A stretch of 64,000 nucleotides of DNA from Psychrobacter alimentarius (GTDB lineage: Bacteria > Pseudomonadota > Gammaproteobacteria > Pseudomonadales > Moraxellaceae): positions 744,001 to 808,000 of the forward strand of contig NZ_CP014945.1 in the NCBI RefSeq assembly GCF_001606025.1, read 5' to 3'. Both the position numbers and the translations under genes were made by a program. Below are positions 10,214 through 21,591 of this stretch, one piece after another. Below the pieces are notes generated by a model. The model saw only the letters and a program-made list of their open reading frames with translations. It was not told where the DNA came from and did no database searches. Position 1 is the stretch's first letter. Every line of letters begins with the position of its first letter.

Positions 10214-10699
10214 ATGACATCACAAATTAAAGAGTTATCAGAAGCGATAGCTTGCAGTGGCATTAGCGTACGTACGACCAACAACGCTGAGATTAGCTAT
10301 GAGACCGCCAAGCTGGGTAGATTATGGCAAAAGTTTTATCAAAATCATGCAGGTCAACTTCCTGAAGGCGAAGACATTTATGGTATCTATCATAACTATG
10401 AAAGTGATGATTTAGTCGGTGCTTTTGATGTGGTCGCTGGTTGGCAGACAACTAATGAGCAAGAGGAAGTAGCGTCAACAGATAATGTAGTCGCGGTAGA
10501 GATTCCTGCTGGCAAGTATTTAGTATTCTCTGAGCAGGGCAATATGCCCAATACGGTCATGAATGCTTGGGAAAAAGCTTGGGAGTATTTCAATACGGCA
10601 GACTGTGAGCATACTCGAACGTTTAATGTGGATTTTGAGCGTTATATCGATGGTAATCTAGAGTACGGTCAAGTGGATCTTTATATCGGTATTGAATAG
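10214..10699 (+). CDS. GyrI-like / effector-binding (AraC E-bind) domain protein
   Basis: A 161-aa soluble protein resembling the GyrI-like small-molecule-binding (SHS2) domain seen in AraC-family C-termini and integron Cass2 proteins. Features are IYGIYHNYESDD near residues 56-67, an internal VVAVEIPAGKYLVFSEQG strand-turn, the NAWEKAWEYFNTAD helix and the closing VDLYIGIE strand. It has no DNA-binding domain of its own. Such stand-alone domains bind amphipathic ligands or, as SbmC/GyrI, affect gyrase. An AAAGG site precedes the ATG at short distance. Ligand and role are unknown. Confidence 0.7.
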   Translation: MTSQIKELSEAIACSGISVRTTNNAEISYETAKLGRLWQKFYQNHAGQLPEGEDIYGIYHNYESDDLVGAFDVVAGWQTTNEQEEVASTDNVVAVEIPAGKYLVFSEQGNMPNTVMNAWEKAWEYFNTADCEHTRTFNVDFERYIDGNLEYGQVDLYIGIE

Positions 10700-10938
10700 A
10701 GACAGTAAGCTGCCTATAAATTAAACTACAAGAGTATTTTTTATATGTATAGTATGCGTTGATGATATAGTAATCCTATTCATCAATGACTCAATCACTT
10801 CTAAACTAAATATTCAGTTATCGAAAAATCGCTGGTTTAAGATTACGAAAACTTACTCAGCCTTTTCCGTTTTACAGTATATTCAATAGTATGTCTATAT
10901 GAGAAGGTTCTCAAAGACGTTAAGGGTGGACAGTAGAC

Positions 10939-11157
10939 ATGGACAATGATGATGATAATATTTCAGTTTATGAGTTAGGAATAATTAAGAATGCACTGCG
11001 TGGACGCGTATTGGATGTAGAGAATTTTAGAACAGAAGGTATGCTTAGCGAAGATGAGGAAGACATGAATAATAAAGTTGACGCTTTCCAAGCAGAGCTA
11101 ATCAACATACAGCAAAAACTTGAAGACCTTCCGGCCGATCAAGGTATCAATCTTTAG
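10939..11157 (+). CDS. Small acidic hypothetical protein
   Basis: A 72-aa protein rich in Asp and Glu (MDNDDDNISVYELG at the start). It is probably helical, with a coiled-coil-like C-terminal half (AFQAELINIQQKLEDL, residues 49-64). No family was recognised. Reality is supported by the coherent amphipathic composition and by a terminator about 80 bp downstream. The ribosome site (AAGGGTGG, 12-17 nt before the ATG) is weak. It stands alone between the GyrI-like gene and the convergent dapE. Confidence 0.5.
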   Translation: MDNDDDNISVYELGIIKNALRGRVLDVENFRTEGMLSEDEEDMNNKVDAFQAELINIQQKLEDLPADQGINL

Positions 11158-11235
11158 AGCGTTCTTAATTCATTTAATCTCCAAGAAATTATCGATATAT
11201 CACTCAAATATACGGTTTTTAGCAATTGAAAATAA

Positions 11236-11272
11236 GAAAAAAGCGCCTTCTATATGAGAAGGCGCTTTTTTT
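11236..11272. terminator. Bidirectional intrinsic terminator
   Basis: AAAAAAGCGCCTTC pairs with GAAGGCGCTTTTTT around a TATAT loop, with A-tract and T-tract on either side. It lies between the 72-aa gene and the convergent dapE and can serve both. Confidence 0.92.
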
Positions 11273-11299
11273 AATCTTATACGATTGAGATTAGTACCA

Positions 11300-12538
<1,239 letters not shown>

Positions 12539-12568
12539 TCAATATTTAGAGTTAAAGTTGAAAATGAT

Positions 12569-13324
12569 TTAATTGTTTTCTTCCACAAATGGGACCAAAC
12601 CATCTCGGCGCATCCAAGTGGCAATAGAATAGCGCTGACGGTGGGCTGTTTGCACTTGATGTCGTAGATCGCTATCGAAGATGATGAGTCTATTGGCAAC
12701 TGGCATCACTTCATGATGAACGCCATGTTTATCAACAACTTCTAGTGCGCCGCCGTCAGTAGGTTCCCAGTCATCATTGAGATAAAATACCGCTGAAATA
12801 ACGCGTTCATCACGTCCAGCAGGATTGTCACTGTGCCACTTATAGCCAAAACCAATTGGATAGCAGGCGTAATGTGCTTCACTATGCCGAATACCGGCGA
12901 ACAAGCTACGATTGAATAAGGAGGCCAGGGCATTGATGCTTTGCAAGTAATAATAGCCTGCAAAGAAGTTTTCAGTGATCCAGCGTATTCTATCACCGCG
13001 TATATCACTAATACGAATGCCATCGGTTAGGGCAGCATCCCGATAGTCGATAAAACCACTTTCAGCCTGTAGCGCAAGTAATGTCGTCTTATCAAATACA
13101 TTATCAATAATGAGCCAACCATCAGTGACAAATGCATCGAGCTGTTTGTCCGTCAGCTTATCTTCCCAGTTCACTGCAAAATCAGACAGTTGCAATACCT
13201 CTTGGGTTAGCGGCTGCTCAGTATCATTGTGGCCATGTGGAGACAGTAAAGGGGGATTGTCCTGACCGATCGGATTCTGGGCCACGATGTCTGTCACGTC
13301 AAGATTGCTAATAATCTTCGTCAT
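12569..13324 (-). CDS. 2-oxoglutarate/Fe(II)-dependent oxygenase (prolyl 4-hydroxylase-like)
   Basis: A 251-aa protein with a double-stranded beta-helix oxygenase domain in the C-terminal half. The iron triad is H164 and D166 (KWHSDNP) and H222 (LRHQVQTAHRQR), with R231 positioned to bind 2-oxoglutarate. An FYLND stretch lies near residue 180 and GGALEVVDKHG near 191-202. This is the 2OG-FeII_Oxy_3/P4Hc pattern, so hydroxylation of a protein or small molecule is likely. The first 45 residues are low-homology and may be unstructured. It lies 51 bp downstream... of nothing but its own promoter region and ends 51 bp before the dapE start, on the same strand, so the two may be cotranscribed. Substrate unknown. 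Confidence 0.85.
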   Translation of the reverse strand: MTKIISNLDVTDIVAQNPIGQDNPPLLSPHGHNDTEQPLTQEVLQLSDFAVNWEDKLTDKQLDAFVTDGWLIIDNVFDKTTLLALQAESGFIDYRDAALTDGIRISDIRGDRIRWITENFFAGYYYLQSINALASLFNRSLFAGIRHSEAHYACYPIGFGYKWHSDNPAGRDERVISAVFYLNDDWEPTDGGALEVVDKHGVHHEVMPVANRLIIFDSDLRHQVQTAHRQRYSIATWMRRDGLVPFVEENN

Positions 13325-13465
13325 TTCATCTCATTCTTATCAATCAGCTGTCAATATACCGTCAATTAGCCTGTTTTTATTGAAAGCACTTACTAAAACC
13401 ACATTATCTTTTACTCTGCCTATGCTACCATAGATGCAATTTTTCTTATTTAAACTTTTGAGATT

Positions 13466-14341
13466 ATGAACTATAAACACGCCTACCACGCTGGTAACTT
13501 TGCTGATGTGGTTAAACACATTTTATTGGTACAACTGCTTAATCAATTGGGGCAGAAAAACAAACCTTTTTATGTGCTTGACGCCTATGGCGGTCGTGGA
13601 CTGTATTCACTGAGCAGTGAAGAAGCGCGCAAGACAGGAGAAGCCAAAGGTGGTATCCAAGCTTTATTGCAAGCAGATACCGAAAAGGCACCATCTGCTG
13701 TCAAAGATTACATGGAAGGCATTAAGCAAGCCAGATTCACTTATGACAGCAAAGTGTATCCTGGTTCTCCTTGGTGGGTTGCTCATCATATTGAAAAAAA
13801 TCCTGAGGCAGGCGTTCGTGGTGAGGCGTTTGAAGCCAAAGCCACCGAATATGATGCACTAAATTATCAACTACATAAGTTGCCAATCGGCATTCAACAT
13901 CGAGATGCTTTTGAAGGGATTACGGCCGTTATTCCACCAAAAGAAAAACGTGGCCTAATTTTTCTTGATCCCCCTTATGAGCAAGAGCATAAGGATTTCA
14001 CGCGTCTCATCAATCTATTAGTCGCTGCTTATAACAAATGGCCTCAAGGCACGTATGCGCTTTGGTTCCCTATTAAGAATATGGAAGCGGTTGAGCTGTT
14101 TTATAAAAAGCTTAAGCGTACCGAAATGCGTCGCCAGCTGGTGTGTGAGCTAAACATTTATCCAAACGATGTAGCAGTAGGTCTGAACGGCACGGGTTTA
14201 TTGGTTATCAATCCGCCTTGGCAATTCGACAATCATGCGCGTGAAATATTACGCTTTTTACAGCCTGCATTAAAGGTAGCAGACGCACCAGACTTAACGC
14301 CTGATAGTGCGACCAATGTGCGCTGGCTGGTCGGCGAGTAA
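13466..14341 (+). CDS. rlmJ: 23S rRNA (adenine(2030)-N6)-methyltransferase RlmJ
   Basis: A 291-aa SAM-dependent methyltransferase that methylates A2030 of 23S rRNA. It matches RlmJ (YhiR) through its N-terminal YKHAYHAGNFADVVKH, DAYGGRGLYSL and the catalytic FLDPPYEQ motif near residues 169-176 (DPPY is typical of N6-adenine methyltransferases). E. coli RlmJ is 280 aa. No strong Shine-Dalgarno is visible in the AT-rich leader. The start is fixed by the conserved N-terminus. It is followed 42 bp later by pssA on the same strand. Confidence 0.95.
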   Translation: MNYKHAYHAGNFADVVKHILLVQLLNQLGQKNKPFYVLDAYGGRGLYSLSSEEARKTGEAKGGIQALLQADTEKAPSAVKDYMEGIKQARFTYDSKVYPGSPWWVAHHIEKNPEAGVRGEAFEAKATEYDALNYQLHKLPIGIQHRDAFEGITAVIPPKEKRGLIFLDPPYEQEHKDFTRLINLLVAAYNKWPQGTYALWFPIKNMEAVELFYKKLKRTEMRRQLVCELNIYPNDVAVGLNGTGLLVINPPWQFDNHAREILRFLQPALKVADAPDLTPDSATNVRWLVGE

Positions 14342-14383
14342 CCATGCTAGCAATGACGCCATGTTGGTAATAAGGATATTGAG

Positions 14384-15280
14384 ATGACTAACAAGCAGCC
14401 ACCAAGCAACCAATCAGATAATACACCGCTAAATGATGGATTGTTACAAGACAGTGCGGCCACCCAGCCGCCCTTCGTCGACGAGCATGAGTTCAATATT
14501 CGCCTAGCGGATAATGACAGTTATGATGGCTTGACCTTTGAGGTGATTGAAGCAGAAGTCGCGGAAGGCAAGCGAGTGGTTAGCCGCGGCGTTTATTTAG
14601 CGCCCAATTTGATTACGACCTTGTCTCTACTGTCAGGCTTTTACTCGATCTTAGCGAGTACGCAAGGCGAGTTTTATAAAGCCTCGCTAGCCATCTTTTT
14701 GTCTGCCATTTTGGATGGTGCAGATGGTCGCGTTGCGCGGATGCTGAATGCACAAAGCCCTTTTGGCGAGCAATATGACTCACTGGCGGATATGTTAGCA
14801 TTCGGTGTGGCACCCGCTATCTTGATTTATAGTTTTGCTCTGCAGTCATTAGGTCGTATCGGCATCGGTTGTGCCTTTGTCTTTACTGCTTGCGCGGCAT
14901 TCCGTTTGGCACGGTTTAATGTGCAGGTTGGCATCGTTGATAAAAAATATTTTGTTGGTTTGGCCAGCCCACTTGCTGCTATTTTAGTCACGTCTGCAGT
15001 GATGGTTGCCATTGATCATAATGAATGGATAGGGCAATACGATACGGCAATCATGTTGTTGTTTGCTGCTTGGGTAGTAACTTGTGGTTTGTTAATGGTC
15101 AGCAATGTTAAGTACTACAGTTTTAAAGAATTTGACAAAAAGAAAGTGCCTTTTGTGGTTCTGATCGTCGGTGTGCTGGTAATGAGTATCGTGCTATATG
15201 ATATACCAGTAGGTATCTTGGCCATTGGGGTTATTTATGCGTTGTCAGGTATTGTCACCACTTTACGTATGCGTTTCTAA
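14384..15280 (+). CDS. pssA: CDP-diacylglycerol--serine O-phosphatidyltransferase
   Basis: An inner-membrane enzyme that makes phosphatidylserine from CDP-diacylglycerol and serine, the first step to phosphatidylethanolamine. The complete CDP-alcohol phosphotransferase motif is present with exact spacing: D111-x2-D114-G115-x2-A118-R119-x8-G128-x3-D132-x3-D136. About seven or eight hydrophobic helices follow residue 72. The first 65 residues form a polar, acidic N-terminal extension. This is the integral-membrane (type II) PssA, unlike the phospholipase-D-type enzyme of E. coli. AAGGAT precedes the ATG. Confidence 0.94.
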   Translation: MTNKQPPSNQSDNTPLNDGLLQDSAATQPPFVDEHEFNIRLADNDSYDGLTFEVIEAEVAEGKRVVSRGVYLAPNLITTLSLLSGFYSILASTQGEFYKASLAIFLSAILDGADGRVARMLNAQSPFGEQYDSLADMLAFGVAPAILIYSFALQSLGRIGIGCAFVFTACAAFRLARFNVQVGIVDKKYFVGLASPLAAILVTSAVMVAIDHNEWIGQYDTAIMLLFAAWVVTCGLLMVSNVKYYSFKEFDKKKVPFVVLIVGVLVMSIVLYDIPVGILAIGVIYALSGIVTTLRMRF

Positions 15281-15348
15281 CCTGGCTTAATGCTCATACA
15301 GATATGTTCTTTGATATCTATAGTTGATACTAAATGAATAATTTTATA

Positions 15349-15385
15349 ATGAGACATGTTGCCTATTGAGTGCAATATGTCTCAT
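15349..15385. terminator. Hairpin downstream of pssA
   Basis: A 14-bp stem (ATGAGACATGTTGC with GCAATATGTCTCAT, one G-U pair) closes on a 9-nt loop about 70 bp after the pssA stop. A long T-tract is missing, so it is only a possible 3'-end or terminator structure. Confidence 0.45.
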
Positions 15386-15879
15386 AAAGAAGTAAGGCAC
15401 GACGTTTTGTATGTATGTTTATAACCCTTGTCTATATAAGCTTTATATCCCTCTTATTGAATATAAATATCCTTCATTTTACTTTCTGCTAGCCTCAGTT
15501 GTTCGTCGCTTTCGTGAGCCGAACAGCCAAGCTTATTCCCCCCGTTTTATAGATACTATCCCAGTCTCCATTGACTCATAAAACCTCTCTACGCTATCTT
15601 CATTCTCTCTCATACTCAAAAATACAAAAATTTCAAGCTCAATTTATAGCTTTTGAATAGTGAAAACATGTTTTTTTATTTCTATTTTGTTGCAGATAGT
15701 GCTTTTTAAAAAAAGAGGCGTATAGTGTGTGTGAATTAGATAAGCTTGCTTCTGAAGGTTTTATACCTTGTATATTGTGTGTAATATTGTTCTGGCATTC
15801 AGACAAAATTTAACATTGGAGTAAGCTTTTCTGAATTATTGATACCCTCTTAGTAAATCGATTTACCAATTCCCAATCT

Positions 15880-15928
15880 CACAGGATTAAAAAACAGAGC
15901 ATAACTGCTACTGTTTTTTAATCCTGTG
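15880..15928. repeat. Perfect 18-bp inverted repeat upstream of the cyo operon
   Basis: The arms 15880-15897 and 15911-15928 (CACAGGATTAAAAAACAG and its complement) pair perfectly. Within the 13-nt loop, AGCA and TGCT can pair further, giving a long hairpin capped by TAAC. It lies about 250 bp before cyoA. The A-rich and T-rich parts lie inside the stem rather than after it, so it is not a classic terminator. It could be a protein-binding dyad, an extrusion-prone element or the scar of a mobile repeat. Confidence 0.7.
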
Positions 15929-16177
15929 TTACTTATTTGATTAGGTAGATGAACGTGAGATTTACTTTATTGGTTATTGTTGCAATCTGTTGACCTTGTT
16001 TGCACTCTTTACAGCGTTAGAATTGCCGTATATTTTCTTTGCTAAATTAAGAGTATAAATAAGGTAAAAATCGAGCGTCATTTCTTTGCTGTCGGCTACA
16101 AGCTAATGACAGTTATAGAATGTCTCTAAAATTTAGCAAATATTAACAAAATTGACCGAATATAAGGTTAACAAGGC

Positions 16178-17209
16178 ATGACGTTTTTCAAATTACCAAT
16201 CTGGCTCAAAGCCAACTTAGTAGTCTTGATAAGCAGCTTGCTCCTGACCGCCTGTGATACAGGGATATTAGATCCCAAAGGCGAAGTTGGCGTGCAAACT
16301 AAAGAGCTTCTCATTGTTACTACTATCTTGATGTTGATTGTGGTTATACCAGTCATCGTCATGACAGTCTGGTTTACCTACCGCTATCGTGCGGATAGAC
16401 CAGATGCTGATAAAGACTTCGATCCGCAGTGGTCACACAACACTTGGATTGAAATAGTAATGTGGACTATCCCCATTATTATTATCGCTATCTTGGCTGT
16501 GATTACGTGGAAAAGTACCCACGCACTCGATCCCTATAAGCCGCTAGAGACGACAAGCGAAAATCCACCGCTTGTGATTCAAGTTGTGGCGCAAAACTGG
16601 AAATGGTTGTTTATCTACCCAGAGCAAGATATTGCCGTCGTCAATGAGCTTTATATGCCTGTAGATCGACCAGTTAGCTTTAAGATTACCTCTGATTCAG
16701 TCATGAACTCATTCTTCATTCCGAGACTTGGTGGCCAAATTTATGCCATGTCAAGCATGGTAACGCAGCTACATTTAGTTGCCAATGAACCAGGTATCTA
16801 TAATGGGCTATCTTCTAATTATAGTGGTCCTGGTTTTTCAGATATGAAGTTCTTAGTTCATGCTGTTGACAATCAAGGTTTTGATAATTGGGTAGCTAAA
16901 GTTAAAGCTGAGGACAATAAAGTTCTTGATACCGCTGTCTATGAAGAATTAGCGAAACCATCAGAGAACCATGCCATCGAATACTTCAAATCGACGCAAC
17001 CTAATATGTTTGATTATATTGTGAATCAGTATGGTTCAGATACCAAACAACAAAATCAGTTTGTAGCGCCAAATGAAGTCAACCAGCGTGATAATGAAGT
17101 CGCTGTGGTAGAAGGTATAGAGTCTGATTTGAAGGAGGATGGTGAAGGTAGTATCAACCCAGCAGCGCCATCAAATAAAGATGATGCGCAAGAAGATGAC
17201 GCTCACTAA
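16178..17209 (+). CDS. cyoA: Cytochrome bo3 ubiquinol oxidase subunit II
   Basis: A 343-aa membrane-anchored subunit of the proton-pumping bo3 quinol oxidase. It begins with a lipoprotein signal peptide whose lipobox LLTAC places the lipidated Cys at residue 26. Two transmembrane helices follow (about 45-70 and 85-110), and then the periplasmic cupredoxin-fold domain with [18 protein letters not shown]. The CuA ligands of cytochrome c oxidases are absent, as expected for quinol oxidases. The C-terminus is an acidic tail (ending DDAQEDDAH). It is the first gene of cyoABCDE, 14 bp before cyoB. Confidence 0.97.
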   Translation: MTFFKLPIWLKANLVVLISSLLLTACDTGILDPKGEVGVQTKELLIVTTILMLIVVIPVIVMTVWFTYRYRADRPDADKDFDPQWSHNTWIEIVMWTIPIIIIAILAVITWKSTHALDPYKPLETTSENPPLVIQVVAQNWKWLFIYPEQDIAVVNELYMPVDRPVSFKITSDSVMNSFFIPRLGGQIYAMSSMVTQLHLVANEPGIYNGLSSNYSGPGFSDMKFLVHAVDNQGFDNWVAKVKAEDNKVLDTAVYEELAKPSENHAIEYFKSTQPNMFDYIVNQYGSDTKQQNQFVAPNEVNQRDNEVAVVEGIESDLKEDGEGSINPAAPSNKDDAQEDDAH

Positions 17210-17223
17210 TAGGAGAGGCGACT

Positions 17224-19227
17224 ATGGAAGCAATACTCGGTAGATTGTCCCTCGAGGCAATACCTTACCATGAGCCTATCATTATGATGGCTGGTGGTAT
17301 GATGGCCTTGGCTGGGCTAGCGGTTTTAGTTTTTCTAACCAAAAAGAAGCTTTGGGGTACACTTTGGCATGACTGGCTAACCTCAGTTGACCATAAAAAA
17401 ATTGGTATCATGTATATCGTTGTAGCCATCGTTATGTTACTACGCGGTTTCAGTGATGCCATTATGATGCGTACCCATCAGATGCTGGCCAACTATCCTG
17501 AGACAGGATATTTGCCTCCGCATCACTATGATCAGATTTTCACGGCCCACGGCGTGATCATGATTTTCTTCGTCGCTATGCCATTGGTTGTAGGACTAAT
17601 GAATGCGATTGTACCTTTACAGATTGGCGCACGTGATGTGGCCTTTCCGTTCCTAAACTCATTGTCGTTTTGGCTATTCGTTACTGGCGCTCTATTGGTC
17701 AACGTCTCGCTAGTAGTTGGCGACTTTGCCGCGACAGGCTGGTTGGCTTATCCACCATTATCAGAGCTAAACTTCAGTCCGACAGTGGGGGTGGATTATT
17801 ATATCTGGGCCTTGCAGTTATCAGGATTAGGAACGTTGCTGACGGGTGTCAACTTCTTAGTAACTATCTTAAAGATGCGTGCCCCTGGCATGAATCTGAT
17901 GCATATGCCTATTTTTACTTGGTCAGCACTTTGTACCAATATCTTGATCGTTGCCGCTTTCCCAGTATTAACCGCAACGTTAATTATGCTGACGCTTGAT
18001 CGCTACTTTGGTATGCACTTCTTTACCAATGATGCTGGCGGCAACGTCATGATGTATATCAACCTGATTTGGATTTGGGGTCACCCAGAAGTTTATATCT
18101 TGGTATTACCAGCTTTTGGTATTTTCTCAGAAGTCATATCGACTTTCTCGCAGAAAAAACTGTTTGGCTACGTCAGTATGGTTTATGCCATTCTCGTCAT
18201 TGCTGTTTTAAGTTTCATCGTTTGGTTGCATCACTTCTTCACGATGGGCTCAGGCGCCAATGTTAATGCCTTCTTTGGTATTACCACCATGATTATTGCC
18301 ATTCCTACAGGGGTTAAGGTCTTTAACTGGCTGTTTACCATGTATCGCGGCAAGATTATTTTTGGTACCCCGATTATGTGGACCATTGGTTTTATCATTA
18401 CCTTTACGGTTGGTGGTATGACAGGCGTTATGCTAGCGGTTCCTGGTATTGATTATGTGTTGCATAACAGTCTGTTCTTGATTGCGCATTTCCATAACAC
18501 CATCATTGGTGGTGCGGTATTTGGTTATTTTGCAGGCATTGCATTCTGGTGGCCGAAGATGTTTGGCTATCGTTTGGACGAAAAATGGGGCAAACGCGCT
18601 TTTTGGGGTTGGATCATTGGTTTCTTCACAGCCTTCATGCCGCTATATGTTCTAGGTTTCTTAGGTATGACACGCCGTACCAACCATTATGCTAATGATT
18701 CATGGCAGTTCTGGTTAATCATTGCTGCTGTTGGTGCTTTTATTATCATGTTCGGTATTTTCAGCCAGTTGATGATGTTCTATGTCAGCTATCGCGACCG
18801 TAAACGTCTTGCTGATGTTAGTGGTGATCCTTGGAATGGTCGTACTTTGGAGTGGAGCACACCGTCACCTGCACCGTTTTATAACTTTGCTCAGTTGCCG
18901 GTCATTAACGATCTTGATGCCTTAGCTTATCTGAAAGACAGTGGTTGGACGTCAGACAAAGCGCCTAATTACTACAGCCCAATACATATGCCTAAAAATA
19001 CAGATTCTGGTGTGATTATTGGTCTGCTGACCTTTGTCTTTGGTTTTGCTTTTGTTTGGCATATCTGGTGGTTAGTAATAGTGTCTTTCTTCGTCATGAT
19101 TTTCTTTGTTATTCGTGAAGCCAATAAACGTGATATCGATTATATCGTACCGGTTCATGAAATTGAAAAAGTTGAAAATGCTTACTATGAGCGTCTTCGT
19201 ACGGCACACGCAGGAGACGGATTATGA
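17224..19227 (+). CDS. cyoB: Cytochrome bo3 ubiquinol oxidase subunit I
   Basis: The 667-aa catalytic subunit holding haem b, haem o3 and CuB, which oxidises ubiquinol, reduces O2 to water and pumps protons. The expected ligands are in place at a constant +3 offset from E. coli: H109 (FTAHGVIM), H287 and the linked Tyr (WGHPEVY), H336-H337 (LHHFFTMG), and H422 and H424 (AHFHNT). There are about 15 transmembrane helices. AGGAGAGG precedes the ATG, and the stop overlaps the cyoC start. Confidence 0.98.
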   Translation: MEAILGRLSLEAIPYHEPIIMMAGGMMALAGLAVLVFLTKKKLWGTLWHDWLTSVDHKKIGIMYIVVAIVMLLRGFSDAIMMRTHQMLANYPETGYLPPHHYDQIFTAHGVIMIFFVAMPLVVGLMNAIVPLQIGARDVAFPFLNSLSFWLFVTGALLVNVSLVVGDFAATGWLAYPPLSELNFSPTVGVDYYIWALQLSGLGTLLTGVNFLVTILKMRAPGMNLMHMPIFTWSALCTNILIVAAFPVLTATLIMLTLDRYFGMHFFTNDAGGNVMMYINLIWIWGHPEVYILVLPAFGIFSEVISTFSQKKLFGYVSMVYAILVIAVLSFIVWLHHFFTMGSGANVNAFFGITTMIIAIPTGVKVFNWLFTMYRGKIIFGTPIMWTIGFIITFTVGGMTGVMLAVPGIDYVLHNSLFLIAHFHNTIIGGAVFGYFAGIAFWWPKMFGYRLDEKWGKRAFWGWIIGFFTAFMPLYVLGFLGMTRRTNHYANDSWQFWLIIAAVGAFIIMFGIFSQLMMFYVSYRDRKRLADVSGDPWNGRTLEWSTPSPAPFYNFAQLPVINDLDALAYLKDSGWTSDKAPNYYSPIHMPKNTDSGVIIGLLTFVFGFAFVWHIWWLVIVSFFVMIFFVIREANKRDIDYIVPVHEIEKVENAYYERLRTAHAGDGL

Positions 19228-19931
19228 GTGGTACCGAAAGTATGAATAAACATGAAGTAAATAGTAATTTGCCAGACGACAACGGTGAGGAGTTGTTGCC
19301 GTCTGATGATCATAACAAAGGCAATATAGATTACTTTAACCATAGTGACCCGCACCATCCAGACCATTTGGATGCACAGGGCAATAAAGTCTTGGGTTTC
19401 TTTGTTTATTTGATGACCGACTTGATTTTGTTTGCGACGTTTTTTGCCACTTATGCAGTGTTGAATGTTGGTGTGGCAGATGGTCCAGGTCCTAAAGATA
19501 TTTTCGACCTTAAGTTTGTTTTAGTTGAGACCTTCTTGCTACTAATCAGTAGTATTACTTTTGGTTTTGCTATGCTTGGTGCTTATCAGAACAACATGGC
19601 AAAGCTTAAGACTTGGCTGATTATTACTGCATTATTTGGCATGGGTTTCATTGGGATGGAGATCTATGAATTCCATCACCTGATTGTCGAAGGCTTTGGA
19701 CCTGATCGCAGTGCTTTCTTATCGAGCTTCTTTAGCTTAGTCGGTTTGCATGGTATCCACGTAACAGTCGGTATCTGCTGGTTATTCTTTACGCTGTTCC
19801 AGTTAAACAAATTTGGTCTTTCTGAGCGTATGATGACGCGTTTAAGATGTCTAAGTCTGTTCTGGCACTTTTTGGATATCGTGTGGATTTGCGTCTTTTC
19901 ACTAGTGTATCTAGTAGGAGTGGCATTATGA
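19224..19931 (+). CDS. cyoC: Cytochrome bo3 ubiquinol oxidase subunit III
   Basis: A 235-aa membrane subunit of the haem-copper oxidase family III type. It has five hydrophobic helices after an N-terminal polar, Asp- and His-rich segment of about 55 residues (for example DPHHPDHLD), longer than in E. coli (204 aa total). The FYEF-like MEIYEFHHL and the [10 protein letters not shown] motif are visible. Both ends overlap neighbours (ATGA with cyoB and with cyoD), which indicates tight translational coupling. Confidence 0.96.
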   Translation: MSGTESMNKHEVNSNLPDDNGEELLPSDDHNKGNIDYFNHSDPHHPDHLDAQGNKVLGFFVYLMTDLILFATFFATYAVLNVGVADGPGPKDIFDLKFVLVETFLLLISSITFGFAMLGAYQNNMAKLKTWLIITALFGMGFIGMEIYEFHHLIVEGFGPDRSAFLSSFFSLVGLHGIHVTVGICWLFFTLFQLNKFGLSERMMTRLRCLSLFWHFLDIVWICVFSLVYLVGVAL

Positions 19932-20527
19932 AAAATGAAAATTTGCATGCAGCTCAGCAGGCTCATGCACATGGGGATGTCAGCCACGGTCAGAGCAGTC
20001 ATGGTAGTAAAAAGAGTTACCTTACCGGCTTTGTACTATCGGCAGTCTTAACGGTCATTCCGTTTTGGCTAATAATGAGCGGTACAATGTCAGGGACCAG
20101 TGCAATTTGGATGATTGGTATCTTTGCAGCTGTACAGGTTTTTGTACAAGTTTACTTCTTCTTGCATATGGACTTTAGCCCTGAGCAGCGCAATACGCTT
20201 TATAGCTTTTTGTTCACGTTGTTTGTGGTTGCGATTGTCATGGTCGGTTCTTTATGGATCATGCATAACGCTAACGAACACATGATGCCTGGCATGGGTC
20301 AAGATATGAATATGGACATGGGTATGGGTATGGACGAAGAGATGCCTATGCAAATGCCTACCAATGCAGATGGTACACCTCGATTAGACCGTGAGCTTGA
20401 AGGTTTTGAGGATAGGTTAAATCTACCAGATACGTATCAACCTCATACGCAGGGTAATCCTGCTACCACGCAAGAAGATCACTCAGATATGTCTGATCAT
20501 TCAGACATGCCTGGAATGCAACAGTAG
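19928..20527 (+). CDS. cyoD: Cytochrome bo3 ubiquinol oxidase subunit IV with Met-rich tail
   Basis: The start at 19928 is chosen because it overlaps the cyoC stop (ATGA) and has AGGAGTGG upstream. A longer reading frame from 19847 would run through cyoC. The 199-aa product has a His-rich N-terminus and three transmembrane helices (about residues 33-110) typical of CyoD. It then carries an extra C-terminal extension of about 85 residues: 12 Met lie between residues 112 and 143, followed by a tail with HSDM repeats. E. coli CyoD is about 109 aa and ends after the third helix, with its C-terminus on the periplasmic side. The extension may bind copper. CyoD helps CuB assembly, so this is reasonable but unproven. 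Confidence 0.93.
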   Translation: MKNENLHAAQQAHAHGDVSHGQSSHGSKKSYLTGFVLSAVLTVIPFWLIMSGTMSGTSAIWMIGIFAAVQVFVQVYFFLHMDFSPEQRNTLYSFLFTLFVVAIVMVGSLWIMHNANEHMMPGMGQDMNMDMGMGMDEEMPMQMPTNADGTPRLDRELEGFEDRLNLPDTYQPHTQGNPATTQEDHSDMSDHSDMPGMQQ

Positions 20528-20688
20528 GGCAGTCACTGCCGTTATTATCTGCGCTATTAATTTGGCGTATGTAAGCTATCGCAAATGCCCCAATGATGGG
20601 TCGCTGGTTGAGGACTCATCATTGTTCTAGATGGTAATATTTTACCGATGTAATTAAGGTATTTGACGATATTAACTGATGGATAATC

Positions 20689-21591
20689 ATGAATAAACTT
20701 GCACAGTTAAAACTCGATGTTGCCAAACAACCGCTTGTTCAGGTGATCAAACCTGGCATCGTCTTTGGTAATGCTATCACCGTGTTGGGTGGCTATTTTT
20801 TAGCCGCTAAAGGCAACCCCGATTGGCTGGTATTGCTTCAGGTCTTAATCGGGACCTTAACCGTCATAGCTTCTGGTTGTGTGATTAATAACATCATCGA
20901 CCGTGATATCGACTCAAAGATGCAGCGCACTTGTGATCGTGTTTTGGTCACAGGCGAGCTCTCTATTGCGCATGCGATACTGTATGCGATTGTATTACTG
21001 GGCATTGGTGTATTATGTCTAGCAGCTACCACGCCATTGGCTCTGTATTCGGCGCTGTTCGGCTATGTCGTTTATGTCGGATTTTATAGTCTGTATTTCA
21101 AACGTCAATCCGTTTGGGGTACGTTTATTGGGAGCTTCTCTGGTGCTATTCCTCCAGTGATTGGTTATGCCGCGCTGACGCCTTCTATTGATGGTGTGTA
21201 TTGGGTGCTATTTGCAATGTTTGCCATTTGGCAGATGCCGCATGCGTATGCCATTGCTGTATTTCGCAAAAAAGACTACAGCGCAGCCAGTATTCCTGTA
21301 CTACCAGTCAAGCACTCGTTTAGAACAACCCAGTGGCATATTGCCATCACTATTGCTCTTTTCTTAATTGTGGGTAGTTTGCTCACAGCGTTAAATGCAA
21401 CTGGCTATTGGTATTTGGGAGTTCATCTATTGTTATCAGGTTATTGGCTGTTTATCGCCATGAAACCGATTAAGGTCGATAGCGAACAAGACCAAGTTCA
21501 ACAACAGATAAAATGGGCGTATAAAATCTTTGGACTATCCATTATCATCATGATGGCATTATGTTTGATGATGGCGATTGATTACGTATAG
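20689..21591 (+). CDS. cyoE: Protoheme IX farnesyltransferase (haem O synthase)
   Basis: A 300-aa UbiA-family prenyltransferase that converts haem b to haem o for the bo3 oxidase. It shows the two Asp-rich regions: NNIIDRDIDSKMQRTCDR (residues 65-82) and a second, YAIAVFRKKDYSAASIPVLP, in the middle of the protein, within about nine membrane helices. It follows cyoD by 161 bp, further than the other cyo genes are spaced, so it may have additional control. A terminator lies about 90 bp downstream. Confidence 0.97.
   Translation: MNKLAQLKLDVAKQPLVQVIKPGIVFGNAITVLGGYFLAAKGNPDWLVLLQVLIGTLTVIASGCVINNIIDRDIDSKMQRTCDRVLVTGELSIAHAILYAIVLLGIGVLCLAATTPLALYSALFGYVVYVGFYSLYFKRQSVWGTFIGSFSGAIPPVIGYAALTPSIDGVYWVLFAMFAIWQMPHAYAIAVFRKKDYSAASIPVLPVKHSFRTTQWHIAITIALFLIVGSLLTALNATGYWYLGVHLLLSGYWLFIAMKPIKVDSEQDQVQQQIKWAYKIFGLSIIIMMALCLMMAIDYV

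Larger units (their letters stand above)
15281..16177. other. Long non-coding region between pssA and cyoA
   Basis: This 897-bp AT-rich stretch has no credible gene. It holds two notable hairpins (15349-15385 and 15880-15928, entered separately). A promoter-like pair, TTGTTT at 15996 with TAGAAT at 16018 and a 16-nt spacer, might drive cyoA, which would leave a roughly 150-nt leader. The remainder shows nothing recognisable. Confidence 0.6.

Noticed and set aside
19847..19927. Upstream extension of cyoD
   Set aside because: It lies within cyoC in another frame. The ATG at 19928 overlaps the cyoC stop and fits the family N-terminus.
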